Under the pieces are notes generated by a model. It had not been told where the DNA came from. It ran no database searches and saw nothing but the letters and a program-made list of their open reading frames with translations. A stretch of 64,000 nt of DNA, from contig NW_024735516.1 in assembly GCF_018991925.1 (NCBI RefSeq), forward strand, positions 169,501 through 233,500. The letters are read 5' to 3'. Both the position numbers and the translations under genes were made by a program. Below are positions 10,411 to 22,621 of the stretch, in pieces. This DNA is from Homarus americanus (Eukaryota; Arthropoda; Malacostraca; Decapoda; Nephropidae). The first letter of the stretch is position 1; every line of letters starts with the position of its first letter.

Positions 10411-10737
10411 AGATTATGGAATATCAAAAAATACTCTTCCAATTTAAGAAAGATTAACATAATTACTAAATATCGTAATATGTAAGATTATTTAGGACGT
10501 TGGTGTATTTCGTACGATGTAAGATTATCCACAAGGTACAATTATGTAAGATTATATTATACGCTTGTGCATTATTACGTTAGATTAGATGTAAGCTTCC
10601 GGAAGATTAAGTGGGATTTGGTAAGATTAGGTGAGGCGGAGTAAAATTAGTATATTACCCTAAAAAAAATAAAAAAAACAAGAAAAAACAACAATAGAAT
10701 GGAATTATTGATAAAATTACAGAAAAAAATACGGACT
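10411..10737. other. Unassigned AT-rich sequence
   Basis: No gene. GTAAGATTA-like words recur (10480-10635), and A-rich runs lie at 10660-10735. Confidence 0.5.
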
Positions 10738-11285
10738 ATGATTATGTTGGCGCCCCTAACACTTGTTATGTTGGCACCCCTGATACTTATGTTCGCATCC
10801 CTGACACTTATGATGGCACCCCTGGCACTTATGTTGGCACCTCTGACAGTTATGTTGACACCCCTGGCACTTCTGTTAGCACCCCTGACATTTATGTTGG
10901 CACCCTTGACACTTATATTGAAACCATGACACTTATGTTGGCACCAATGTGACACTTATGATGGCACCCCTGGCACTTATGTTGGCACCTCTGACAGTTA
11001 TGTTGACACCCCTGGCACTTCTGTTAGCACCCCTGACATTTATGTTGGCACCCTTGGAATTTATGTTGGCACCCCTGACACTTATGTTGGCACCCCTGGC
11101 ACTTATGTTGGCACCTTTGACACTTATGTTGGCACCCCTGGCACTAATATTGGCACCTCTGACACTTATGTTGGCACCCCTGGCACTTATGTTGGCACCC
11201 CTGGCACTATGTTGGTACCCCTGGCACTAATATTGGCACCTCTGACACTTATGTTGGCACCCCTGGCACTTATGCTAGAACGCCT
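10738..11285. repeat. 21-bp minisatellite
   Basis: About 26 units of the type ATGTTGGCACCCCTGACACT. A block of about 100 bp at 10808-10906 recurs at 10954-11053, so a longer segment was also duplicated. Because 21 is a multiple of three, the array gives hydrophobic open frames (repeating MLAPLTL) that I regard as repeat artefacts. Confidence 0.93.
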
Positions 11286-11731
11286 GACACATGCTTGTTC
11301 ATGACATACTGCAGTAGTTCCTCGACCGTCGTAACAGGCAATTATAAAACACTCTTAACAGCCAATTAAAAGTAGCAACTCCATTAGACACACTATTGTT
11401 CCTTCACCATTATTTTCTAAAATTTTTCCTATTATTTTTGTTTGGAAGAAAGTAAACAACACACATACATCACCGAGTTGTTTTACGCTGAAGAAGTTTC
11501 TAATAGCGAAAAGCGGGGATGATAAGGATGTAAATCCTCTCTCTTTGTGAAGGGATTTACGACCATCCGAGTGAACTTCTCTTAGTTAGTTAACACACTT
11601 TCTATTCATAGTCCACTCACAAAATTTTATGAGGTGGTACAGTACGTGTTTTTTCGGGGGGGGGGAGGGGGGAGGAGGGATTGTGAGGTGTCTACAACTA
11701 AAGCTGTCATCTGTCATCCCTATTTGTAGTC
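11286..11731. other. Unassigned sequence before copy B
   Basis: No gene is recognised. A G-run lies at about 11654-11680. Confidence 0.5.
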
Positions 11732-11745
11732 GTAGTAGTAGTAGA

Positions 11746-13564
11746 GGGGAAGCTGCCATTCACGCCATGAGAACGATATTTGAGCAGCGTGATTGTGAGG
11801 CCGTTCTCCTGGTGGACGCTTCAAACGCATTCAACATACTAAACAGCAAGGCCGCACTCCACAACATCAAGATCAAGTGTACAGGCTTTGCAGTGTATGT
11901 TGAAAATTCCTATAGGAATCCATCAGACCTCTATATAGCAACCAACAAAGCTCGAAGAGGTGATACCATCATACAGTCAACCGAGGGAACAACGCAGGAG
12001 ACCCCGTTGCAATGGCAATGTACGCAATAGGCCTATCAGTGCTCCAACACAATAAAATTTGAAACAACTGAAGTCAAGCAAGTGGCGTACGCTGATGACC
12101 TTACAGGAGCAGGAAAAGTAGAGGACATTAAAATGTGGTGGGACCTGGTAACATGCCGGGGCCCACAAATAGGGTACTACCCAAACGCCAGCAAGTCCTT
12201 CCTCATTGTGAAGCCAGAACATTATGAACGGGCAATGGAAGTGTTCGGTGGAAGTGAGGTCAAAATAACAAAGGATGGCCAAAGACACCTAGGCGCAGTA
12301 ATCGGCACGACGGACTTCAAGGCCAAGTACGTAACGGGAAAGGTGAATGAGTAGGTTAGAGAAATCCAAGCTCTGTCTGAGATTGCTAACACAGAACCAC
12401 ATGCGGCTTTTGCGGCATTCACCCATGTTGTCAAGTATCGCTGGAACTACCTGATGCGCACCATCCCTGATATCGGAACCCTCCTCCACCCTCTGGAAGA
12501 ACCTATCAGCGTCAATTTCATTCCCAATTTAGTGAAACACCCTCACTTAACTCTAGCAGAAAGATCACTCCTTGCACTATCACCGAGACTGGGAGGAATG
12601 GGATTGACCAATCCAGAGGAGATTGGTGCCACCGAACATCAAAACTCAGTTAAGCTCACGGCAGCCCTCACGGACCACATAATAGCTCAGAACTCAACAG
12701 GGAAGGTTGATACCAGTGAAGTAAACAAGATTAGAAGGTCCATTACGACAGAACGACAGCACGGCCAAAGTGATAAGTTGCAGCAACTGTTGCTGCAAGT
12801 ACCAGAGAATTTGAAAAAAAAAGTAGCTGTAGTACAGGAGGTGGGCGCCTCGAACTGGTTAACTATGTTACCGATAAGGGCAAATGGTTTCAGTCTCAAT
12901 AAACAAGAATTTACAGATGCCATTGCTCTAAGGTACGGTAGGCCAGTGGAAGGTTTGCCCTCCCAATGCGTGCGTGCCTCTTCCTATGACATCGATCACG
13001 CCATGGTGTGCAAGAAAGGGGGCTTCATATGCATGAGGCATGACGAAGTAAGGGACCTCACAGCAAATATATTGAAGGAAATCTGCCGTGTTGTCAGGGT
13101 AGAACCGACCCTCCTTCCATTGGACAGTGAGATTTTCCAACATTGGACTTCAAACACATCCAACGAAGCCCGTGTGGACGTCATTGCTCGAGGATTCTGG
13201 ACGCGGGGACTGCGAGCCTTCTTCGACATCAGGATAACTTATACCATGGCCACATGTCACCGTAACTTAGCTCTCAATGCTGCACAGAGGAGGAACGAGA
13301 ACGACAAGATAAGGGCATACGGGGAGAGAATTCAAAACGTTCATCAAGGCAGCTTCACTTCTCTAGTGTTCACAACCTCTGGTGGGATGGGACCAAGTGC
13401 ATGATGCTTCTATGCCATACTCGCAGAGGTGATATACGAAGAGCAACAGCAGCCCAGAAATTTTGTTACAGCCTGGATGAGATGTCGACTGTCCTTCTCT
13501 CTCCTTCGGTCGGCTTTGCTGTGCCTCAGGGAAACGAGAGCATCGGCCCCAAAGCCGACAACAG
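11746..13564 (+). pseudogene. Truncated, mutated RT/nuclease reading of copy B
   Basis: It keeps RT motif A (VDASNAFN), B and C (YADD near 12088-12099) and most of the nuclease region, all in one frame apart from two small deletions. One base is lost near 11998 in motif B (TEGTTQ then frame change) and two near 12050, which restores the frame. A tryptophan codon has become TAG at 12352-12354, and an arginine codon TGA at 13402-13404. The second cysteine of the zinc knuckle is arginine (CGT at 12973-12975). The last codons resume after the inserted fragment at about 14263-14321 (DYEATVTECRMDLRLN, stop). It has no function as a protein. Confidence 0.8.
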
Positions 13565-13565
13565 T

Positions 13566-14262
13566 TAACACAAGTACAGAAGAATGGAGGAAACTGCAGC
13601 GGACCTATATTAGTGTTATCAGCAAATTTACTAATGTTGCTGCCTACGCTGATATCTATGTCGCTTATGTATATAATAACAATAATGGTCCAAGTACTGA
13701 GCCTGGCGGAACTCCACTAGTGACGTTGCTCCAATGGGATTTAGTGCCGTTAATGCTCACTTGCTGTTTCCTGTCCTATAACCACGCCCTAATCCATTTT
13801 AGAATATCACCGTCGATTAGTTCTATCCAAATTGTTTGTGTATTCCTCTCAGTTTTTATTTCCTTATTTATTTCACACTTCAGATTATCCCTGACATAGA
13901 TTGCTACTCCGCCTCCTTTCCTAATCTGCCTATCGGTATTTGTAATCTGCAATTTGGTATTCGACAGGTAACTCACGTGAGTCTAAGTTTATCCATGTTT
14001 CGGTGAATGCTATTATATCGATTTTTTCGGTACATACCAAGGCCCTGATATCATCCATTTTGTTTCTTATACTTCTACTATTCGCGTAGTAGACATTTAA
14101 GTTAGTCGTGTTCTGAGTCCTCTCTTTGTCGCGTTTAGGTTTTAACTCCCTGCCTAATTAGTTTTGTCATAATTCCTCGCACTATTTCCCTGTAACCTTT
14201 CACTTTGTTTACCCGCTCCCACTGCAGTCTCCTCCACTCCCGTGCTCATATGTTCCCCTAGC
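13566..14262 (-). mobile_element. Internally deleted APE-type non-LTR fragment nested in copy B
   Basis: Read on the minus strand, about 14110 to 14000 encodes the start of an endonuclease domain (NVYYANSRSIRNKMDDI, then IAFTETWINLD). It continues after a small frameshift as RKGGGVAIYVRDNL...TIWIEL to about 13815. The sequence then jumps directly into an RT domain: ILKWIRAWL, SINGTKSHWSNVTSGVPPGS at about 13755-13695, and SKFADNT at about 13610-13630, where ADD has become ADN. The part normally lying between endonuclease and RT palm is missing. The outer ends interrupt the copy B reading; I could not see a target-site duplication. Confidence 0.78.
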
Positions 14263-14320
14263 AGATATTGACTATGAGGCTACAGTCACTGAATGCCGCA
14301 TGGATCTGCGGCTCAACTAA

Positions 14321-14468
14321 CTCAATGTAGCTAGGATAGCTACTTATGTATTAGGATATTTAATATTAAGGTAATAAAATGGTGGCGAAGGTATGGCTAT
14401 TGGTGGAGGCTGGAGGCCATTAAAAAAATAATATAAATAATTAAATAGTAGTAGTAGTAGTAGTAGTT
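14321..14468 (+). other. 3' UTR and (TAG)n tail of copy B
   Basis: It shares TTATGTATTAGGATATTTAA and ATGGTGGCGAAGGT with the copy A 3' UTR (9586-9677). It differs by an insertion rich in A and T before the (TAG)n run. Confidence 0.85.
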
Positions 14469-15261
14469 CAGGTATGTTCGTATATAAATGCCAAGAACGT
14501 TTTAGTTACAGCAACGAGAGAGAAGAAAAAGTGGCACTCAACAGATCAATGCCGTGGACGTGTCATCACAGACACTCACGTCCGCAACGCAATTTGTTAC
14601 GTCTGCAACATGATTTGTCACCAACCTGTTGCATGAAGTATTTCCTTTATTACCTGGAAGTATGAAGAATATTGATTTGGAAGAGAAGGCTGAAATATTT
14701 TATGACAAGCCGCTAGTTATTTTTAAACTAATGTCACTCCACTAATTTGGATGTACCGTCTTGAAAACCTTTAAAAAATTGTGTAACAAACGAATGAAAA
14801 AAACCTTGCAGCACATTTTTAATATATAAGTGAAATTACAAGAGAATTTTGCCTACTCGTTTTGGTGTTTTATGAGTGTCAACACTAGTAAGCGGCACAA
14901 ACACACAGCTATCATGTCAAAGTTGCTATTTCTTAAACGCCATTTCTAGCAAACTTCAGACCAAACAAGAGAAGTTATCAGATAAAGACAACTTCTAAAT
15001 TCTGGCATTACAAGGTCCTGTCTTTAATAAAACACTATAATAAATGACCAGTTCTTACCATTATCTTTCGGGGAGGAGGATGACGTTAATGCAGAGGGCC
15101 CGTAAAATATATGGGCCGTTTGGGTTTATAACTCGTGTGTTAATAAAGACCAGAAAGATGATGAAGGATATTGGGTGAGTAAGTCTGGACCGGGATGAAC
15201 CACTGCCTCGTACAGTAGAGTAATGAGCAACTGTCTACAGAAAGGAGTAAAGGACATCTTC
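14469..15261. other. Unassigned sequence
   Basis: Nothing recognised. Short open frames do not resemble known proteins. Confidence 0.5.
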
Positions 15262-15665
15262 CCACTCCTACTGAGGACCTATGAGGACCTCCCACTCCTA
15301 CTGAGGACCTATGAGGACCTAAGAGGACCTCGTACTCCTACTGAGGACCTATGAGGACCTCCCACTCCTACTGAGGACCTAAGAGGACCTCGTACTCCTA
15401 CTGAGGACCTATGAGGACCTCGTACTCCTACTGAGGACCTATGAGGACCTCGTACTCCTACTGAGAACCTATGAGGACCTCCCACTCCTACTGAGGACCT
15501 ATGAGGACCTCGTACTCCTACTGAGGACCTATGAGGACCTCCCACTCCTACTGAGGACCTATGAGGACCTCCCACTCCTACTGAGAACCTATGAGGACCT
15601 CCCACTCCTACTGAGGACCTATGAGGACCTCGTACTCCTACTGAGGACCTATGAGGACCTCATAC
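15262..15665. repeat. 30-bp minisatellite
   Basis: About 13 units containing CTACTGAGGACCTATGAGGA. They alternate between CTCCCACTC and CTCGTACTC variants. Confidence 0.95.
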
Positions 15666-16499
15666 CCTGAGCCATTGCCGAATGTCAGTCACCTGCACCC
15701 ATAATCAATATCACTTGTACAATACTATATAACGTTATCACCTTCATCACTAAATACTGTACAGCATAAAGGAGCCAACAGGAATCTTGATAAGTGAAAC
15801 ATCAATACTTAAATTATGTAAAAAAAATGGGAAGGTAAAAATTAAGCTAAATTATTGTTGTATAAAAAAGCGTCAGGTATTTTCTATTTTCTTCTTTACT
15901 CAATTACGCGTCAATGAATTTCACTGAAAAAAAGGCGAAATTCACTTATATTCGGGCAGGAGAGACGGAGGATTTTTTATTTATTTATTTATTTTTTTAG
16001 ATAAATGTATTTGTCGCTCAGCGGGTCACTTTTACCCTCTCCTTCTTACTGCATGTTGTCCTGGCACCTGTATGGGAAGTGGTCAGGTGTGTAGATTATA
16101 ACTGTAAGTAAGGTTGGGTTGGGTTGGGTTGGGTTGGGTTGGGTTAGGTACATTAACATCACCGACGAAGGACGAGCTAAGGGACATTTATACAGTATTA
16201 ATTAAAGAACGAGACATATGAAGAAAATATTTTTGTTTACATTTTCCAAATTTTTGTTTTGGTTATTTCATCTTTCGTTTAGTGAAGATTTATCCAATGA
16301 AAACCGTATCTTCACTACGTCCTCACACAGAAGCAATACCAGGATGTACTGTAGGGTATATTGGCCTTCTGTCACACACTTAGCTGTATAGGCGCAGTAA
16401 TAACATCATCATCTTATAGTGTAAACAGACCGTGGCAACAGTGTTCTTGGTGATCTATGGAGGACAAGAACAACTCTAACCTTTAAAATAAGTCAAACA
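15666..16499. other. Unassigned sequence with a (GGGTT)n tract
   Basis: No gene. A (TTGGG)n tract of about seven units at 16108-16145 is a variant of the TTAGG tracts. Confidence 0.6.
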
Positions 16500-16685
16500 T
16501 CGCTAACTGGAGGAGATGGGGGGGCAGGGAATGGGAGGAGAGGGAGAAGTGGAGAGTGGCACAGGAGGAGGAGGTGAATGGGATGTGAGAGAGTGAGGGG
16601 TATGTGGGAAGGGGAGGGGTGAGATGACGTTGGGAAAGGGGAGGGGGGTGGAGGGAAATGGGAAGGGAGAGTGGGAGGGTAGACC
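16500..16685. repeat. Purine-rich G-runs
   Basis: The plus strand is G/A with many runs of three or more Gs. It could form G-quadruplexes or triplex DNA. The minus-strand proline-rich frames are compositional. Confidence 0.75.
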
Positions 16686-16689
16686 AGCA

Positions 16690-17219
16690 TCCGCCAATAG
16701 CGTCGGCGGAATATGAAATAGGTCCGTCAAAACACCCCTATATGGGACAGGGTAGGCTGTCTAGTGCCTGTACCAACAGACAATAACTAACCCATGACAC
16801 AACCGTAAAATACTATTAGCTTAGCTAACCCGTAGCAAGGCGGTCAGCCCGCCCTCTCCTACCTCCTCCTAAATTTCCCCAATTTCCGAACTATATCTTC
16901 CTTCCTCCACTCCTACTCTTCTTTCACCCCTTCTTTCTCTACAAAAAAAATGGGTAAATACACCACGAGGCTCTCTCTTTCTCTCTCTGGGTTAGATCAG
17001 CTCAACTCTCTACAAATTTCGGTGGACCAACACAGCAACATTACCCCATAAGTTATTGTACCCCAACCTAGAGGCCCCACTCTTACATGTGTTCCACCAC
17101 CTCACACACTGCCGGTATTCATCTACCAGAACACTGACAATCGCCTCATAACCCGTGAGACCTCACAATGATTTCGCAACGATAATGACGAATTTTCAAC
17201 ATCTTATTCGATTCCACGG
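16690..17219. other. Unassigned sequence
   Basis: Nothing recognised beyond a CT run near 16973-16988. Confidence 0.5.
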
Positions 17220-17224
17220 GGTAA

Positions 17225-17295
17225 GGTGACTCATTGGAAACAGGGCTCACCTCTTTTCCTAGGAGTTGCTTGTTCGATCCCCGCAGGGCATTACC
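17225..17295 (+). other. tRNA-like (SINE-head-like) segment
   Basis: TTGGAAACAGGGCTCACCTC resembles a box A region. TTGTTCGATCCCC 30-35 bp later matches a box B/T-loop. The acceptor stem does not pair convincingly, so a functional tRNA gene is not claimed; a SINE head is the likelier reading. Confidence 0.35.
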
Positions 17296-18003
17296 AGTTC
17301 AGGCAGTATGGAAATATATAATGATCTATAGTTGGGTGAGAGGAGGTAATCGAGTACAGTGTCGACCACGCCGCCACCTTGCGTACCGGAGACTTAGTAT
17401 ACACCTCGATGTATCCTCACCCTTCCTATCGGGCCGTCAAGCACCATAAGACCCCTTTCATTCCTATTCCAACAGGTTCTGAAAAGGTGAAAGAAGTGGA
17501 CCGGCGTTTTAATCACAATCAAACATTCCTTATAAGGCCTCAGTACACCTCAAAGACAGGTTTAACGACATCACTACAGGGAAAGTTTTGTAATAACATA
17601 AAATGGCAAAACGTTTTCTGTGAATCTAGTGTACATCACGCCCGCCGCCCTGTCATCACGCGGCCGCCACCATGTAGTAGTACGTTCATATGACCTGTGT
17701 AGTGTTATCGTGGTCACATCTCTTAATTAAAGAGACACAACCTGTATATATATATATAAATCACTTTGGGTAATAACAGTAATGCAAATATTATTATACT
17801 TGTTATCTGTGTAACATATTACATGTAACAATTACACGTGTGGTTAAATTGTTGTTATTGTTATTAATGAAAGCAATTCTGATGGGTAGGAATATGTTCA
17901 GCTGTGGAAGAATAACAACATATTACAGTAGTGTGGTACATCACCCTCGTATGTGTTGAGCTGCAGTTCAGAAACTTAATAATATTATTTCCAGAACTTA
18001 TTT
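17296..18003. other. Unassigned sequence
   Basis: No gene is supported. The overlapping short open frames at 17234-17693 show no family resemblance. A (TA)n run lies near 17743-17757. Confidence 0.5.
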
Positions 18004-18006
18004 TCT

Positions 18007-18320
18007 CAAGGTTAGGTTAGGTTAGGTTAGGTTAGGTTAGGTTTGGTTAGGTTTGGTTATGTTAGGTTTCAGGATCAGGTACACAAGTGTTTAATAAACC
18101 AGAGAAAACGTGAGTTCCCAAGGGGCAGCGCGGGCATAGCACATTGAATACTAAACCATCTCTACACGAGGAGGTAGCGTGGCCGGAACTGTACTTGACA
18201 GTCTTCACTTGCCCAACTGTAAAGGCTGCTACCCATTCACGGCTGGGTTAAGTGGGCATAACCTGGGTGCGAACCAGTGACCCTAAGACAGGAAGCGAGT
18301 ACTGTGTCAACTGGGCCGCG
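18007..18320 (-). mobile_element. tRNA-derived SINE-like copy with adjacent GGTTA tract
   Basis: On the minus strand the head at about 18310-18250 has a box-A-like stretch (GTTGACACAGTACTCGC) and a box-B-like GGTTCGCACCC. The following body (AACCCAGCCGTGAATGGGT, then TTTACAGTTGGG, then AAGTGAAG) matches the body of the copy at 31950-32110. On the plus strand the element is preceded by a (GGTTA)n tract at 18010-18066 with TTTGG variants. The 3' end is not defined. Confidence 0.6.
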
Positions 18321-19230
18321 GCGCCTTGTCATAGAACTTTACATGCAATTTTTCCTTTCCTCTATCACAACAGTCACTCGAGGCAGAAAGGGACAGTTCA
18401 TGATGCCAGTTTAACAAGCTGTGTGTGTCGGCTGCCCGCTTTACCCCGCCACTAACAGCAAGAGAAACACTTCAAACTGCATAAAACTAAAGCTTAAAAA
18501 GGAACGCAAACCTTCATAGAAACTATTCAAGTGTCAGGAAACTGTTTAAGCTTTAATGAAAGTGTTCCAGCTTCACAGATATTGCTCAGAATATGAGAGC
18601 TGATACCAAGAAACTGAAAATATTGTAGTAGGAGCATTAAGGCTCGGCTTCACTACAAGTAACTTAGATCAGTCAGGCTCTACAACGCAAAATAGAGGAA
18701 GATTTTAATAAAGCAAATTTCATAGCAGCGGACCACCAGCATACCACCATTATATCACCAGCTTACACGAGTTTACACCAACTTTGTTTACCACAGCTGT
18801 TAACTTTTATAATAATTCAATGAAACAGAAAACTCCACTTTTAAGGGAATAGAGTAAAATTTTATTATTTTATTTTTTTGTTTTTTGTTTACAATATATG
18901 AACATTGCTCATATGTAAACACACCAATACTACAAACGTTGAGGTAAATGTACCAATAAAACGATCGGTAAACAATTCTTACGAGATACAAAATCGATGA
19001 ACAATACGATGAAGCAAGCACCACGGTGAAGCACTACAATGAAGCACTACGAGGGATAGAGACGGTCAACTTTAAGAAATAGTTGAAGCTCGAATGAATC
19101 TGAAAAATAATATCTGTTGTTTGTGTTCAGTTTCATGATATTCTCAATGTAATGGTTCAGTAGACAATTATTTATATTTTAAGTTGAAAAAGAACATGGA
19201 AATAATAAAGAAAATTAAAAGACTACCACG
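18321..19230. other. Unassigned AT-rich sequence
   Basis: No gene is recognised. Confidence 0.5.
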
Positions 19231-19328
19231 CATACATACATACATACATACATACATACATACATACATACATACATACATACATACATACATACATACA
19301 TACATACATGCATACATACATGCATACA
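19231..19328. repeat. (CATA)n microsatellite
   Basis: About 23 tetranucleotide units with a few CATG variants at the 3' end. Confidence 0.97.
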
Positions 19329-19523
19329 AACAGGTAGTCACTCGTAAAATATCTATATATTTTTACACTGGTCTAGCATGTATAATTAGACACTACAGGT
19401 ACACAGAGAGCGGTAGCCATTATAAGCAAAATTTTCTCATCGGGTTCCTTCAATACAATCTCTCAACCACTTATTTACCTGGAAAGAATCTGTAATGTAC
19501 ACCAGGGCGACAGTCTTCCTGGT

Positions 19524-19525
<2 letters not shown>

Positions 19526-19560
<35 letters not shown>
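19526..19560. repeat. (TG)n microsatellite
   Basis: An uninterrupted TG run. Confidence 0.97.
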
Positions 19561-19563
<3 letters not shown>

Positions 19564-19707
19564 CGCCAGTTCCCAGAAGTGGTCAATATATGCTCCCAGG
19601 TGGACACATACGGTGCTCACTCTCAGGACAGCACACACAGTTCTGGGTCACCTATACTGTATACTGTATATCCTTTAACTAATATTGTCTCTGCTGTTTC
19701 AATAGAT

Positions 19708-19756
19708 AACCTGGAGATTAGGCAAAATGAGGTGCCTAATCTTCATGTGATCTGTG
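19708..19756 (+). repeat. Dispersed core without a TTAGG neighbour
   Basis: GAGATTAGGCAAAATGAGG followed by TGCCTAATCTTCATGTGATC matches the core seen next to TTAGG tracts elsewhere. Confidence 0.5.
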
Positions 19757-20157
19757 TCAGTATTTACAAAGTTTATTTTCATTCATGTAGCCCACTAGCT
19801 TGTTGTTTGGTGACCAGTGTTTGTGTCGTAAGTTATGGATCACGAACATTATTTATCTGATAAAAGGCCACTGAAATCTCATCAGAGGGGGACGCGAGTG
19901 CTTCACTTTGACCTGTCCTCGAGCCTGTGATCCCTTCATACACAAAATGCCTCTGGCTAAACGTATATGATCATAGGTATCTTCTAACTTGTATATGTTG
20001 TTTATATTCAAACTTAGCGAAAAGCTCATCATTAGGAGTGAATTTTGAGTTACTAACAATGTATCGTAAATTGTCAGGACAACACCGACCATTTGGATAT
20101 AATTCTTTAAAAAACAAACAAATTTACTTAATTGCTCAGAGCACGCATGCACAAACC

Positions 20158-20180
20158 ACAACACAACACAACACAACACA

Positions 20181-20209
<29 letters not shown>
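20158..20209. repeat. (ACACA)n and (CA)n microsatellite
   Basis: Four ACACA units pass into a CA run. Confidence 0.95.
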
Positions 20210-20212
<3 letters not shown>

Positions 20213-20416
20213 AACAGCCAGGGCAGCAGAGAACATGAATATTATACAAGTTTCACCTCACACCTCCATCAACACACCACCACCCATCACTCCTCCCCCG
20301 GACTCAAAGCTTTCATATGTTTGCCAGTCATCTAAAAACTCTCTATGTAATCTTCTCAATTTCGTCAGTAAGGTGGTGGAGTGAGGCCAGGGCTGAGGAG
20401 GTAAGAGGGTCAAGTA

Positions 20417-20604
20417 TACTCCAGCACCAGCGGGAATTACTCCAGCACCAGCGGGAATTACTCCAGCACCGGCGGGAATTACTCCAGAACCAGCGGGAAT
20501 TACTCCAGCACCGGCGGGAATTACTCCAGCACCGGCGGGAATTACTCCAGCACCGGCGGGAATTACTCCAGCACCGGCGGGAATTACTCCAGCACCGGCG
20601 GGAA
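20417..20604. repeat. 21-bp minisatellite
   Basis: Nine units of GGGAATTACTCCAGCACCGG type. The 5' units carry CCAGC where the later ones carry CCGGC. Open frames through it (repeating RELLQHR or IPAGAGV) are by-products of the 21-bp period. Confidence 0.95.
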
Positions 20605-20744
20605 TCTTGTTTTCAGGTGGTAGACTGTATGAGGCCCGGGAGCCGAGTGGTGCTTCATGGGGGTAAAGAATGTCATCAGATACGCTCCAACACACCGAGG
20701 TCTTAGAGCTGCCTTTTTTCCCTTGTGGTTTTTAGTGATTATTA

Positions 20745-21025
20745 ACTCGATCTGATTGAATTTTGTCTCGACCTGATTGAACTTCAGCTCAAATTGATTG
20801 AATAATGTCTCGAACTGACTGAATCTTATTTAGACCTAAAGGAACCTTAGCGAGACCTGACTGAACCTTACCTCGATCTGACTGAACCTTGTTTCGACCT
20901 GACTGAATCTTATCTCGACCTGACTGAACGAATATAAACCCTCCAAACCTTAGCTCGACCTGACTGAACATTATCTCGACCTGACTGAACCTTATCTCGA
21001 CCTGACTGAATGAATATAAACCCTC
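20745..21025. repeat. Approximately 21-bp minisatellite with longer duplication
   Basis: Units containing TCTCGACCTGACTGAACCTT. A longer segment including AATATAAACCCTCCAAA occurs twice (about 20931 and 21012). Confidence 0.9.
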
Positions 21026-21065
21026 CAAAACTTCATTGTTGCATGATGTAAGTTCTCGTTTTTCC

Positions 21066-21146
21066 ACAATGTTTTTTTTGGGGGGAGGGTGGTAGGGGCG
21101 GTGGGGTGAGAGGGGGTAGGGGCGGGTGGGGTGAGGGGGGGATAAT
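21066..21146. repeat. G-rich tract
   Basis: T- and G-runs such as GGGGGGAGGGTGG and two GGTGGGGTGAG repeats. It could form a G-quadruplex. Confidence 0.75.
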
Positions 21147-21269
21147 CTTATTTGGTCGATCATACGAGAATTTAATAGAGTTTAACAGCGGCTTCCTGGT
21201 GTGTTTTGTTTTCACTAATATTCAGGTATTATTGGCTTACTGAGTTCACGACCCCAGGCTGTCCACCTT

Positions 21270-21271
<2 letters not shown>

Positions 21272-21334
<63 letters not shown>
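21272..21334. repeat. (GA)n microsatellite
   Basis: About 30 GA units. A second GA run lies at 21420-21445 and a (TG)n run at 21537-21582. Confidence 0.97.
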
Positions 21335-21338
<4 letters not shown>

Positions 21339-21550
21339 AATAAAAAATGATAGAGAAATAAAGAGAAACGAGAGAGAGACAGGCAGATAGAGTAAGAGGG
21401 TTAAAAATAAGAGAATTAAGAGAGAGAGAGAGAGAGAGAGAGAGATACACTAGTTATCAAACATGAAGAAATACGAACGTTTTGATTGAAGTTAAAAACC
21501 GGAACTCCCATGATAGTAACAAACCGTGGATATGTGCGTGTGCGTGTGTG

Positions 21551-21583
<33 letters not shown>

Positions 21584-21591
21584 TTGTGTGT

Positions 21592-21989
21592 TTCTCACCA
21601 ATAGTGACACTAGGACGGAAATTAAGAATGAAACACAACTGAAACTGAAACTATAAGTCGTTGAACCTGACGCTAAGAGTGAAGCCACGACTAAAATTAG
21701 AGCAGATTCTATTACTGAAGCTAAACCAGAACTGAAATATTTACTAAAGCTAGAAAGAGAACGAAGGTAGAAAACCAAATTGAAACCGAAACTCAATTGA
21801 GAACTGAAACTAGATCTACAAATCAAGTTTCCTTTATCTAATAACGCTACAGACGTCGACCTGATGCAATAGAATTTCATACCTGCTGTCCATATTTAAT
21901 ATATACCTTACGTAGCGACTTTTAACTCTCTCTCTGAGGTAAAAGTTCTTGATAACTGAATCACCTTAGAAATAATATGATTTTTGGTG
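21592..21989. other. Unassigned sequence
   Basis: CTGAAAC and CTAAAG words recur loosely. No gene. Confidence 0.5.
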
Positions 21990-22330
21990 CTCGTATATAT
22001 TACACCTGTACATAATAAAATACACTTGTACAAATATATTACACCTGTACATAATATATTACACCTGTACATAATATATTTCACCTGTACAAATATATTA
22101 CACCTGTACAAATATATTACACCTGTACAAATATATTACACATGTACATAGATTACACCTGTACATATATATTACACCTGTACACATATATTTACACCTG
22201 TACACATATATTACATCTGTACACATATATTACACCTGTACACATATATTGCACCTGTACTTATATATTACACCTGTACACATACATTACACCTGTACAC
22301 ATACATTACACCTGTACACATTCATAGCAC
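21990..22330. repeat. 18-20 bp minisatellite
   Basis: Units of ATATATTACACCTGTACA with variable A/C spacers. About 18 copies. Confidence 0.95.
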
Positions 22331-22621
22331 GTGTAAATATTCTGGTGCACATCTGTGTTTTTTACATGTACAATACTGGAAAAATTAACTGACCCTGAGA
22401 GAATGACCTCACTATGGATAGTCTAGTTGATGTCGTAACTGTAGTGGTCGCGGTTGGGATGATAGTCGTAACTGAGGTGGTCGAGTGTCGCAGTCTCGTT
22501 CGCATTTGGTTCAGGGGCGTAACTACGATAGCCATAGTAATGTAGATTGTAGCTATGATGGGTCTTAACCATAGTGATTGCGTGTCGTAACCTGAGTGAC
22601 TGTGAGCCGTAACCAAGGACT

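Larger units (their letters stand above)
11732..14468 (+). mobile_element. 5'-truncated second copy of the CXC/RT/nuclease element (copy B)
   Basis: It begins at GGGGAAGCTGCC (about 11746), inside the RT domain relative to copy A, directly after a (GTA)n run at 11732-11744. It ends in the same 3' UTR as copy A plus about 30 extra A/T-rich bases and a (TAG)n run at 14446-14468. 5' truncation is typical of target-primed reverse transcription. A reversed fragment of another element (about 13566-14262) splits its last 20 or so codons. Substitutions and stops show that it is older or less constrained than copy A. Confidence 0.8.

Noticed and set aside
17225..17295. Functional tRNA gene
   Set aside because: Box A- and B-like words are present, but I could not pair an acceptor stem or anticodon arm convincingly.
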